Below are positions 1-6,788 of a stretch of 10,420 nucleotides of DNA, in pieces. Under the pieces are notes generated by a model. The model searched no databases. It saw only the letters and a program-made list of their open reading frames with translations, and had not been told where the DNA came from. This stretch comes from Gemmatimonadota bacterium (GTDB taxonomy: Bacteria; Gemmatimonadota; Gemmatimonadetes; Longimicrobiales; Longimicrobiaceae). Within the stretch, counting starts at the first letter, position 1. Every line of letters starts with the position of its first letter. A program made the position numbers and the translations under genes. Location: positions 1 to 10,420 of the forward strand of contig JAHWJJ010000112.1 of the NCBI GenBank assembly GCA_019348475.1, in the 5' to 3' direction.

Positions 1-168
1 GGGCGCGCATCCCTCACGCGACGCGATCCCGAAGCCCCACGAATGAGCCGCGCCAGATTCCGACCCGCTCCGACTGCGACAGGCAAACTCCCATCGTTTG
101 CAACGGCTCCAGCGGGTACCTCGAGCAAATCTTCCGCAAGACGCGCGAGATTTCATTCGTCAGATACT
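1..168. other. Left-edge gap, no supportable gene
   Basis: I see no convincing gene here. The plus frame open from base 1 to 234 has no clear ribosome binding site and runs into simple repeat and then antisense to the epimerase, so it is probably not coding. Another plus frame stops at 44-46 after 14 mostly GC-ending codons and could be the last codons of a gene from the left, but that is too short to call. A 6-bp inverted repeat, GCAAAC at 83-88 and GTTTGC at 96-101, could form a small hairpin beyond the epimerase stop. It has no U-tract, so it is not a clear terminator. Confidence 0.4.
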
Positions 169-196
169 ATTCCCTATTCCCTCTTCCCTATTCCCC
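169..196. repeat. Heptamer tandem array, four 7-bp units
   Basis: Four consecutive 7-bp units on the plus strand: ATTCCCT, ATTCCCT, CTTCCCT, ATTCCCC. Read on the minus strand, the sense of the epimerase, the array gives G-runs of 3-4 separated by AATA, AAGA and AATA, which fits a G-quadruplex pattern. It also contains the TAG stop of the epimerase at 190-188. Because 7 is not a multiple of 3, successive TAGs fall in different frames. Confidence 0.9.
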
Positions 197-1228
197 GCTC
201 CACTCCGTCACGCCCAGCCCGGGCGCCGTATTGAACCGCACCGCGCCGTCCTGGTCGATGCCGGGGCCGCGGAACGGGTCGCGGGCCAGGAGGGCGGCGC
301 CGTCCAGATCCACGTAGTCCACCAGCGGCGCCACCTGCACCGCAGCGGCGATGCCGAGCGTCGACTCGATCATGCATCCCAGCATCACGCTCATCCCGTG
401 GGCGCGGGCGGCGTGGGCGATGCGGACGGCTTCGCGCAGGGACCCGCACTTGCTGAGCTTGATGTTCACGCCGTCCACCACCCCCGCCAGCCTGGCCACG
501 TCCGCCGCGGTTTCGCACGACTCGTCGGCGATGATGGGGAGGGGCGAGTTGTCGCGCACCAGCTTGAGGCCCGCCAGGTCGTGCGCGGGGAGCGGCTGCT
601 CCACGAACTCCACGCCGAAGTCCGCCAGGATGGGCATGGCGGCGATCGCCTGCTTCGCGGTCCAGCCGGTGTTGGCGTCCACGCGGATCGTCTTCTCCGG
701 CGCCTCTTCGCGAATCATCGTGAGGATCTCGAAGTCGTCGGGCGTCCCCACCTTGATCTTGAGGATGGGATACGCCGCCGCCTCGCGCACCTTCTGCCGC
801 ATCACGTCGATGCTGTCGATGCCGATGGTGAACGACGACGCCGGGGCGGCGGGGTCCAGCCCCCACAGCTTCCACACGGGAAGCCCGAGCTTTTTCCCCA
901 CCAGGTCGTGCAGCGCGGCCGAGACGGCGACGCGGGCGGAGCCGTGGTGCGCCAGCGCGTGGTGCAGGGCCGCGTCGATGCGCTCCAGCGCGAACGGATC
1001 GCCTTCCGCGGCGGCGTGCATGGCCCCCGACAGCCGCGGCAGCACGGCGGCGACGGTATCGGCCGTCTCGCCGTAGAACGGCTGGGGCGACGCCTCGCCC
1101 CACCCCTCCACGCCCTCCTCGTCGCGGATGCGCACCCACACCAGCCTGCGCGCCGGGGGAGCCGCTTCGCGCGCGATGTTGAACGCGTGCCTGGTGTTCA
1201 GCTCAAAGATCTCGAAGGTCAGCTTCAT
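188..1228 (-). CDS. Dipeptide epimerase (L-Ala-D/L-Glu epimerase type, enolase superfamily)
   Basis: This 346-aa protein is a complete member of the muconate-lactonizing-enzyme branch of the enolase superfamily. An N-terminal capping domain (about 1-120) precedes a TIM barrel. Visible catalytic parts are the KxK base K157-I-K159, Mg2+ ligands D184 (VDAN), E210 (VEQPL) and D235 (ADES), and the opposite-face base K257 (NIKLSKCG). The DxD pair D307/D309 (VDLDG) is known in this family to bind the dipeptide amino group and supports dipeptide rather than muconate or succinylbenzoate chemistry. The family epimerises L-Ala-D-Glu from recycled murein to L-Ala-L-Glu in the cytoplasm; exact specificity cannot be read here. 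The start MKLTFEIFEL is chosen because homologues begin this way. An upstream frame to 1432 adds 68 residues that translate repeat DNA. No strong Shine-Dalgarno sequence is visible. The last codons, GGG GAA TAG, belong to the heptamer array. Confidence 0.93.
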   Translation of the reverse strand: MKLTFEIFELNTRHAFNIAREAAPPARRLVWVRIRDEEGVEGWGEASPQPFYGETADTVAAVLPRLSGAMHAAAEGDPFALERIDAALHHALAHHGSARVAVSAALHDLVGKKLGLPVWKLWGLDPAAPASSFTIGIDSIDVMRQKVREAAAYPILKIKVGTPDDFEILTMIREEAPEKTIRVDANTGWTAKQAIAAMPILADFGVEFVEQPLPAHDLAGLKLVRDNSPLPIIADESCETAADVARLAGVVDGVNIKLSKCGSLREAVRIAHAARAHGMSVMLGCMIESTLGIAAAVQVAPLVDYVDLDGAALLARDPFRGPGIDQDGAVRFNTAPGLGVTEWSGE

Positions 1229-1287
1229 CGCGTATGTCCGGGATGCGTTGGTGCGGCGCGGCCCCCCTCGGCCCCCCTCCCTGCTCA

Positions 1288-1319
1288 TGAAGGGGTGAAG
1301 GGATGAAGGGGTGAACGGT
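1288..1319. repeat. Octamer tandem array A (four units)
   Basis: Four 8-bp units on the plus strand: TGAAGGGG, TGAAGGGA, TGAAGGGG, TGAACGGT. This is the same octamer as the arrays at 1590-1653 and 7549-7644, but inverted. It lies about 60 bp upstream of the epimerase start, so the G-runs are on the template strand of that gene rather than in its mRNA. Confidence 0.85.
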
Positions 1320-1468
1320 GCGATCCCCGGCCCCTCCCGGTCGTTCCTCGCGAAGTGGGGAGGAGCATTCGTCTCGATCGTGGGATCGTTTCGAGGGAGA
1401 ATGGGGAGCACGGGACTGACCGGAGCGTGCATGTGAAGCCCTGCCGGGCAAGCGCAACGCGCCCAGGG

Positions 1469-1519
1469 CGGGGCTGATCGCCTTTCCAGCCCCGGGATTC
1501 ATCTCGGGGTGCCCGGGGC
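1469..1519. other. Two overlapping, mutually exclusive hairpins
   Basis: CGGGGCT at 1469-1475 pairs with AGCCCCG at 1488-1494. GCCCCGGG at 1489-1496 pairs with CCCGGGGC at 1512-1519. Bases 1489-1494 are shared, so only one stem can form at a time. The region is the gap between the GvpL/F gene and the epimerase (1229-1642), which otherwise holds only tandem repeats and no gene. There is no U-tract next to either stem on either strand, so a terminator role is uncertain. GC-rich DNA produces such stems by chance. Confidence 0.35.
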
Positions 1520-1589
1520 GGCCACGAATCCCGACGCGTCACCCCGTCGCGCCGTCACCCGCCCGGTCACCGGCGCCCGACCCCGTACC

Positions 1590-1653
1590 CCCATTCACCC
1601 GTTCACCCGTCCGCCCGCCGACCCTTTCACCCCTTCACCCCTTCACCCGCTCA
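1590..1653. repeat. Octamer tandem array B (eight units, two degenerate)
   Basis: Exactly 64 bp, eight units in phase on the plus strand: CCCATTCA, CCCGTTCA, CCCGTCCG, CCCGCCGA, CCCTTTCA, CCCCTTCA, CCCCTTCA, CCCGCTCA. Every unit keeps its CCC, even the two that have lost TTCA. On the minus strand this is a run of G-tracts separated by 4-5 nt. The stop codon of the GvpL/F-like gene (TGA, 1645-1643) is the TTCA of the seventh unit, and the eighth unit supplies that protein's last residues. Confidence 0.9.
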
Positions 1654-2287
1654 TCGCCACGAAATCATACGCCGGCCACGGCCCGGTCAAATCCAGCCCC
1701 AGGGCGCTGTTCAGCCGGGCCAGCACCTCCAGCCGGTCCTGGAACGCGGGCGTGGCGGCGCGGTCCATCAGGAACGCGGCGCTCAGCACGCGGCCGCCGG
1801 CCACCGGCAGGGTGACGGCGGCGGCGGAGATGCGGCGCAGCTCGGCGTAGATGTGCGTCGACAGGTCCAGCGCCAGGTCGCGGCTGAAGGCATTGTCCAC
1901 CACGTCCACGTGCAGCCGGAACTCCCACCGCCCCGCCACGCGGTGCAGCGCCCCGCTGAGCCCCGCGTGCGACTCGGTGAGGAACGCGCGCACCCCGTCG
2001 TGGTCCGCGAACACCACGCCCACCGGCGCGGGGACCACGTCGCCCCGCAGCAGGGCGCGGTGCACCTCCCAGTGCCGCGCCGCAAGGTGGTCGGGGTCCG
2101 CGTGCGTCCCCGGCGGCGGCGCCGGCATCACCAGCGCCGCCAGCTCCGCCGCGCGCACCAGCTCCACGCCCAGCGCGGGATCGGCCGCCTCCCACGCCGC
2201 CTCCTCGTCCGGGGCGCGCAGCACGCCGAGCAGCGCCCAGCCGTGCGCGGGGCCGTGGCGCGGCAGGGGGATCGGCTCGGCCGACAT
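1643..2287 (-). CDS. GvpL/GvpF-like gas vesicle family protein
   Basis: A 214-aa protein that resembles the GvpL/GvpF family, minor gas-vesicle proteins needed for assembly. The family pattern is visible in order: a short strand near GWALLGVL (16-23), a variable segment, HRALLRGDVVPAPVGVVFAD (76-95) matching the usual 'vLPvrFGtvf' region, GRWEFRLHVDVV (119-130), SAAFLMDR (169-176), and the C-terminal signature LTGPWPAYDFV (200-210). It is shorter than the usual 240-280 aa. The ATG at 2287 shares its A with the TGA of the peptidase gene upstream, so translational coupling is likely. No GvpA shell gene or other gvp gene is present in the window, so a role in gas vesicles cannot be assumed. The final residues AMSG and the stop fall in array B. 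Assignment to the family is fairly secure; function is not. Confidence 0.78.
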   Translation of the reverse strand: MSAEPIPLPRHGPAHGWALLGVLRAPDEEAAWEAADPALGVELVRAAELAALVMPAPPPGTHADPDHLAARHWEVHRALLRGDVVPAPVGVVFADHDGVRAFLTESHAGLSGALHRVAGRWEFRLHVDVVDNAFSRDLALDLSTHIYAELRRISAAAVTLPVAGGRVLSAAFLMDRAATPAFQDRLEVLARLNSALGLDLTGPWPAYDFVAMSG

Positions 2288-3507
2288 CAGGCGAACCGCG
2301 GGTCGGAAAGGAGGGCGTACACCGCCGTCTGCGGCTCCGGCGTGGTCACCTCGGGCCCGTCCGGCCCCATGTACACGTCCACCTCGCTGCGGAATCCCAC
2401 GTCGCCGGCCAGGTAGATGCCGGGCTCGATCGAGAAGCCGACGCCCTGGATCAGCCGCCGCGTGTCCCGCGATTCCAGGTTGTCGATGTTGGGCCCCGAG
2501 CCGTGCAGTTCGCGGTCGATGGAGTGCCCGGTGCGGTGGATGAACGCCTCGCCCCAGCCGCGCGCCTCGATCACGCCGCGCGAGGCGTCGTCCGCTTCCC
2601 ATCCGGCCACCTCCTCCCCCGCGTCGCAGCGGCGGCGGATGAGGTCGATGGCCGCCAGCCGCGCGTCGCGCACCGCCGCGAAGATCTCCGCCAGCCGCTC
2701 CGGAACCGTCTCGCCCACGTAGCCCATCCAGGTCTGGTCCGCGTAGACGGCGCCCTCGTCCTCCTTCCCCCACAGGTCGATCAGCACCAGGTCGCCGGCG
2801 CGGATCTGCGCGTGGCGGTCCGCGGAGGGGGCGTAGTGGGGATTGGCGGCGTTGGCGTTCACCGCGACGATGGAGTCCCCGCCCACCGTCAGGCCCCGGC
2901 GCGCGAGCTCGCCCACGATCCAGCCGCGCACCTCCCACTCGCCCACGCCGCGCCCCTCGCGCACGGCGGCGGCGATGCGGCCGAACGCGTGGTGCGCCAC
3001 CTCGTACACGTGCCGCGCGGCGCGGCGGTGGCTGGCCAGCCCCTCCGCGGACCAGCGGGCGTAGAAGGCGCTCACCAGGTCGCCGGAGGTCACGGGCTGG
3101 GCGCCGGTGGCGCGGACCATTTCGATGACCCCGGCGGGGACGCGGTCCACGTACGGCACCGCGTCGCCGGGGGCGTACTCCATCGCCACGCGCGGGTTGC
3201 CTGAGAGCAGCTGCGCCAGCCGCGACTCCAGCTCGCGCCACGAGGAGTACGGCCAGTTGTCACCGATCCACCCCGTCCACGGCTGCTGCTCAATGCGGTG
3301 CGTGACGGCGACCGGCCTTCCGTTCGCCGGGATCCAGACGAAGTAGCGCCGCGTGAGGGCGGGAAGCCCCAGCAGGTCGTTGGCGACGTCGTTGAAGCCC
3401 TTGAAGTTGAACAGCAGCCATCCGTCCGCCCCATGCGCGCGCAGCTCGCTCTGGATGCGCGCGACGGTGCCGGGGGAAAGCTGGACGGTCAGGTCGGTGA
3501 CGGCCAT
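2287..3507 (-). CDS. M24-family metallopeptidase (Xaa-Pro aminopeptidase/dipeptidase type)
   Basis: This 406-aa protein has the two-part build of prolidase-type M24 peptidases: an N-terminal creatinase-like domain (about 10-150) and a C-terminal pita-bread domain (about 160-395). All five dinuclear metal ligands are visible: D244 (VLIDLWG), D257 (YADQTW), H328 (HRTGH), E361 (FSIEPGIY) and E375 (RSEVDVY). The 14-residue spacing of the two glutamates is as in known prolidases. It should be an active cytoplasmic enzyme removing residues next to proline in short peptides; the exact substrate is not readable. The MAVTDLTVQL start leaves a 28-bp gap after the methyltransferase stop, and its own stop overlaps the next start by one base, so the three genes probably form one transcript. 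No strong Shine-Dalgarno sequence precedes it. Confidence 0.92.
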   Translation of the reverse strand: MAVTDLTVQLSPGTVARIQSELRAHGADGWLLFNFKGFNDVANDLLGLPALTRRYFVWIPANGRPVAVTHRIEQQPWTGWIGDNWPYSSWRELESRLAQLLSGNPRVAMEYAPGDAVPYVDRVPAGVIEMVRATGAQPVTSGDLVSAFYARWSAEGLASHRRAARHVYEVAHHAFGRIAAAVREGRGVGEWEVRGWIVGELARRGLTVGGDSIVAVNANAANPHYAPSADRHAQIRAGDLVLIDLWGKEDEGAVYADQTWMGYVGETVPERLAEIFAAVRDARLAAIDLIRRRCDAGEEVAGWEADDASRGVIEARGWGEAFIHRTGHSIDRELHGSGPNIDNLESRDTRRLIQGVGFSIEPGIYLAGDVGFRSEVDVYMGPDGPEVTTPEPQTAVYALLSDPRFA

Positions 3508-3535
3508 CCGGTACGTTCCGTGGTTCAGGCCCGCG

Positions 3536-4390
3536 TCACGGCTGCTCGCCGCCGCCGGGCCACTTGGTTCCCTTGATCATCGAAAGCCCCAGCACCCGTT
3601 CGCGGGTGAGCAGGCGGTGGATCTCCCGCTCGCGCAGCACCGCGCCCTGCACCCCGCCCCACCCCCAGCGGCGCCACGCGTGGAACAGGATGCCCACGCG
3701 CTCGCGGAGCGAAAAGATCTGGGCGAAGTCCGGGAACGGCGCGCCGGCGGCGGTGGGGCGGAACGGCGAGGGCGCGTCGGACCAGTCCTCGACGGTCAGG
3801 TCCACCACGCCCGCGTCGCGCAGCAGCTGCTTCCACTCCACCAGGATCATGGGGCGCGCGCCCAGGTGCCGCACCAGGATCTCGCGGCGGGTGGGGTCCA
3901 CGTGCCCGGTCCAGATGAGCTGCACCAGCACCACGCACCCGTGCGGCCGCGTCACGCGCGCCAGCTCGGCCACGGCGCGGGCGGGGTCGGCGGAGGCGGC
4001 CAGGCCGATCTCGCCGATGGCCATGTCGAAGGTGCCGTCCTTGAACGGCAGGTCGTCCAGCGAGGCGGTCTCGAAGCTGATGCGGGCCTCCAGCTCGGCC
4101 TGCCGGGCGCGCGAATACGCCTCCTGCACCAGGGCCGGGTCGGGGTCCACCCCCACCCCCGACACGCCGAAGGTGCGCGCCAGGTACAGCGTGCTGATCC
4201 CGCGCCCGCACGCCGCGTCCAGCACCTCGTTCTCGGGGGTCAGCTCGGCCAGCTGGGCGATGCGGCGGTACAGATCTTCGCCGCCCGGGGGAAACACGGT
4301 TTCGCGGCTCAGCCGCACCAGGTCGAGCATCGACGGCCCGCCTTCCCGCGGCGGCGGAGGAATCGGCAGGTCGTCGGGGCGCGATGGCAT
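3536..4390 (-). CDS. Class I SAM-dependent methyltransferase
   Basis: The 284-aa product carries a Rossmann-type methyltransferase fold. Motif I is EVLDAACGRG (about 55-64), the acidic SAM-ribose residue follows in GVGVDPDP (about D82), motif II-like ASLDDLPFKDGTFD (about 109-122) is next, then the TRPHGCVVLVQ strand (about 147-157) typical of the methyltransferase-11/UbiE group. The C-terminal third (WSDAPSPFRP onward) is not one I recognise, so the methyl acceptor is unknown. The frame is open for 28 more residues upstream, but MPSRPDDLPI is preferred because the preceding part lies over a likely -10 element and has no homologue-like character. It is the first gene of the methyltransferase-peptidase-GvpL/F unit. 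Confidence 0.88.
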   Translation of the reverse strand: MPSRPDDLPIPPPPREGGPSMLDLVRLSRETVFPPGGEDLYRRIAQLAELTPENEVLDAACGRGISTLYLARTFGVSGVGVDPDPALVQEAYSRARQAELEARISFETASLDDLPFKDGTFDMAIGEIGLAASADPARAVAELARVTRPHGCVVLVQLIWTGHVDPTRREILVRHLGARPMILVEWKQLLRDAGVVDLTVEDWSDAPSPFRPTAAGAPFPDFAQIFSLRERVGILFHAWRRWGWGGVQGAVLREREIHRLLTRERVLGLSMIKGTKWPGGGEQP

Positions 4391-4426
4391 GCGGAAAGTA
4401 TAGACGCGGGTCGATGGGCCCGCCAG
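4391..4426 (-). promoter_or_regulatory. Possible promoter giving a leaderless methyltransferase mRNA
   Basis: On the minus strand TATACT (4402-4397) lies six bases before the ATG at 4390. A transcript from this -10 would begin at or next to the start codon, and no Shine-Dalgarno sequence lies between. The -35 match is weak: CTGGCG at 4426-4421 with an 18-bp spacer matches 3 of 6. An AT-rich hexamer stands out in this GC-rich DNA, which is the main argument for it. Confidence 0.4.
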
Positions 4427-4465
4427 CGGCGCGCGCGGAACGGAGATCGGCGATGCGCGGAGATG

Positions 4466-4550
4466 AGCGGGCAAACCCGCTGCTGGAAAAGCGACAGGCC
4501 CCGTCTCCGCGCGCTCGCGCTCGCGGAACGGGGCTTCAACCGCAACTGCA
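4466..4550. repeat. Intergenic hairpin repeat element, copy 1 (divergent)
   Basis: The gap 4391-4657 holds no gene. It contains a hairpin AGCGGG/CCCGCT (4466-4471 and 4476-4481, loop CAAA). A second stem pairs AGGCCCCGT (4496-4504) with ACGGGGCTT (4528-4536) through one G-T pair, with an inner TCCGCG/CGCGGA stem. The motif GGGGCTTCAAC after the stem matches 7503-7512, and GCTGGAAAA before it matches 9910-9918. It therefore looks like a diverged member of the same repeat family. Confidence 0.55.
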
Positions 4551-4582
4551 ATGCGAACGCGCGGATCAGCCGATCCACCACC

Positions 4583-4637
4583 TCGGCCGGTGCCGCTGAG
4601 CCCCGGCGGCCGACGGAGCCAAGGATGTGGACTCCGT
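4583..4637. terminator. Inverted repeats just past the MATE gene, possible terminator
   Basis: Beyond the stop of the MATE gene lie two small inverted repeats: ACGGAG (4613-4618) with CTCCGT (4632-4637), and TCGGCCG (4583-4589) with CGGCCGA (4607-4613). Neither is followed by a U-tract on the minus strand, so intrinsic termination of the usual type is not shown. Their position fits the end of the DUF2277-MATE transcript. Confidence 0.25.
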
Positions 4638-4657
4638 GGGAGGCGATGCCCTTTCCG

Positions 4658-6109
4658 TTACCGCGCGGTGGCTCCGATGTCCACGACGATGCCGCGCCAG
4701 GTGCCCTGCCTGAAGCGGAGGACGCTGAGCGCACAGCGGAACACGTGGCCCACCAGGATGGCGAGCCAGATGTCCAGGGGCTCCAGCGTGCCGGTCCACT
4801 GGATGAAGAAGCAGATCCCCAGCGGCACCACCACCTGCGAGATGATGGAGATGTACAGCGGCCCCTTCGTATCCCCCGTCCCCTGCAGCCCGCCGGTGTA
4901 GGTGAGCGCGACGGCGATGAACAGGCCGGAGACGCTCAGCACCCGCAGCAGCTGCACCCCGATCTCCACCACCGCCGGCTCGTCCATCCCGAACACCGCC
5001 AGCAGCTGGCGGGGGATGAGGAGGAACATGGCGCCGACGGTCGCGGCCACGTACATGCCGATGCGCGCCGCCACGGCCACCCCGTGGGCCGCGCGGTCCG
5101 CCTGCCCCGCCCCCAGGTTCTGCCCGGCGACGGCCGCGGCGGCCCCCATCAGCCCCACCGACGTCCAGGTGATCAGCGAGAACAGCTGGCTGTACCCGAC
5201 GGCGAACGCCCCCTGTGCCGCCGCGCTCTGCGCCAGCGTGCCCACGAACGCCAGCATCAGCACGCCGCCCACGTTCATGGCGATCCCCTGGATGCCCGTG
5301 GGCAGGCCGAAGCGGAACAGGGCGCGGATGATCCCCCAGTCCGGCCCAAACCCGCGGCCCCGCGGGAACGAGACCACCCACCCGCCGTGCCACAGCCTGT
5401 ACAGGGCGTAGAGGGCCACCAGCCCCGAGGCGATGCACGTGCCCATGGCCGAGCCCACGGTGCCGAAGGCGGGGATGGGCCCCAGGCCGCGGATGAGCAC
5501 CACGCTCAGCGCCAGGTTCAGCAGCGTCATCGCCATGCCCAGCACCATGGGGGTGCGCGCGTCGCCGGCGGAGCGCAGGGCGCCCCCCAGCATGAAGAAG
5601 ACGAGCATCCCGCTGCTGAACAGGAACATCACCCGCAGGAACGGCAGGGCCTCGGCCTGTACCGCGGGCGCGGCGTTCACCAGGTCCAGCAGGTACGGAG
5701 ACAGGAAGTATCCCACCGGCGCCATCACGCCCAGGGAGAGGCCGATGGCCGTCAGGAACGCCTGGTAGACGACCCGGTCCACCTTCTCCTCGTCGCCCGC
5801 GCCCACGAAGCGCGCCACCAGCACGCTCATCCCCGTGAACAGCGACGAGATGAAGACGATGACGACCAGGAACATCTGAAAGCCCACGCCGATGGCGGCG
5901 TTGGCCGTGTAGCCCACCAGGTGGCCCACCAGCACGTGGTCCACCATCCCCTGCACCCCGCCGATGACGTTGGTGACCATGGTGGGCCACGCCAGCTTCC
6001 ACACCGCGCGCGGAAGCGGCCCCTCGATGATGGACCGGTCGTACCGCCCGGACGGCCGGGTTGGCGCGTCGGCCGACTCAGGGGTGGTGGGCGTGGCGAT
6101 CTCGGTCAC
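4658..6109 (-). CDS. MATE-family multidrug/toxin efflux transporter
   Basis: A full-length 483-aa inner-membrane antiporter of the MATE family, with about twelve hydrophobic segments between residues 35 and 460. The twofold pseudo-symmetry expected of MATE proteins is clear: the loops GALRSAGDARTPM (176-188) and GGLQGTGDTKGPL (406-418) match each other, as do VARFVGAGDEEK (98-109) and AGQNLGAGQADRA (328-340). The family exports cationic drugs or metabolites using a Na+ or H+ gradient; the substrate cannot be told. The 35-residue N-terminus is hydrophilic. Translation starts at a GTG (6109-6107) with GAGGA close upstream; no in-frame ATG precedes the first helix. It lies 57 bp after the DUF2277 stop on the same strand and is probably co-transcribed with it. 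Confidence 0.93.
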   Translation of the reverse strand: MTEIATPTTPESADAPTRPSGRYDRSIIEGPLPRAVWKLAWPTMVTNVIGGVQGMVDHVLVGHLVGYTANAAIGVGFQMFLVVIVFISSLFTGMSVLVARFVGAGDEEKVDRVVYQAFLTAIGLSLGVMAPVGYFLSPYLLDLVNAAPAVQAEALPFLRVMFLFSSGMLVFFMLGGALRSAGDARTPMVLGMAMTLLNLALSVVLIRGLGPIPAFGTVGSAMGTCIASGLVALYALYRLWHGGWVVSFPRGRGFGPDWGIIRALFRFGLPTGIQGIAMNVGGVLMLAFVGTLAQSAAAQGAFAVGYSQLFSLITWTSVGLMGAAAAVAGQNLGAGQADRAAHGVAVAARIGMYVAATVGAMFLLIPRQLLAVFGMDEPAVVEIGVQLLRVLSVSGLFIAVALTYTGGLQGTGDTKGPLYISIISQVVVPLGICFFIQWTGTLEPLDIWLAILVGHVFRCALSVLRFRQGTWRGIVVDIGATAR

Positions 6110-6166
6110 GGATCCTCGCGGCGGAGGGGCGGGGGAACTGGAGTGTGCGGTGCCAGCCGCCGCAGG

Positions 6167-6463
6167 TCAGGGAGAGGCCGGCGCCGGCCGGCCCGGGCCG
6201 GTGAACCGGCTGGCGCTGCGCGCGCGGGCCTTGCGCGCCTCCTGCTCCCGGTCGCGCCGCGGCGCCCTGGTCTCCATCGAGTCCAGCAGGCGGTGTGCGG
6301 CGTCCGTCACCTCGTCCACGGCCCGCTGAAAGGCGGCCTCGTTGGCGCGCGAGGGGCGCGTGCTGCCGCTGATCTTGCGGACGAACTGGAGCGCCGCCGC
6401 CCGCACCTCGTCTTCCGTGGCGGGCGGCTCGAAGTTCGCCAGCACCCTGATGTTCCTGCACAT
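6167..6463 (-). CDS. DUF2277 family protein
   Basis: This 98-aa cytoplasmic protein matches the DUF2277 family, which has no established function. The family's hallmark start MCRNIRVLANFEPPATEDEV is present, followed by LQFVRKISG (25-33), KP/RP-S-x-ANEAAF (here RPSRANEAAF, 36-45) and a charged helix ending in REQEARKARARSASRF (72-87). The internal start at 6463 is chosen over the open frame to 6517 because the family begins MCRNI and AGGGAG lies 7 bases upstream. The last ten residues (GPGRPAPASP) are low-complexity. It sits 57 bp ahead of the MATE gene and is likely the first gene of that transcript. Confidence 0.9.
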   Translation of the reverse strand: MCRNIRVLANFEPPATEDEVRAAALQFVRKISGSTRPSRANEAAFQRAVDEVTDAAHRLLDSMETRAPRRDREQEARKARARSASRFTGPGRPAPASP

Positions 6464-6788
6464 GGCGGTGCTCCCTGGGATGCATGGCCGCGGCGGCGTG
6501 GCCCTCGCGGGCCACAAGCTAACACGTTCCGCCCCTCCACTGCACGCCCGGCCATGCGATGCCGCATGGTCCGACCGCGTTGTGGGGCGGGCTTGGTTAC
6601 GTGGCGCGCCGTGATCGAGGCCGTTCGCGGGGTCATGCGAGCCGCGGGTCCCCTCCCCCGCCCCTCGCCGCTGGTTCCTCGGGGAGAGCGGAGAACTTCA
6701 CGTTGCTGCGGCTCGGCACCCGGCGAGCGCCCGCGGGGAGCCCGAGGTGCGGCTGCTCGCGGAATATGCGCCCGGGTCAGGGCGGGTA

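Noticed and set aside
43..234. Plus-strand open frame at the left edge
   Set aside because: It translates the heptamer array and then the antisense of the epimerase; there is no ribosome site.
98..1306. Plus-strand open frame of 402 codons
   Set aside because: It is antisense to the dipeptide epimerase, which has all of its catalytic residues; this frame has no recognisable motif.
1229..1432. 68-residue N-terminal extension of the epimerase
   Set aside because: It translates the octamer array and low-complexity DNA; enolase-superfamily epimerases start at the strand beginning MKLTFE.
2288..3241. Upstream extension of the GvpL/F frame over the peptidase gene
   Set aside because: The extension is an out-of-frame reading of the peptidase gene and is Arg/Gly-rich. 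The real start is the ATG overlapping the peptidase stop at 2287.
1643..4390. A new defence system built from the methyltransferase, peptidase and GvpL/F genes
   Set aside because: The methyltransferase is of the small-molecule type, not a DNA-methylase with a restriction partner; no nuclease, NTPase or recombinase is present, and nothing in the motifs supports defence.
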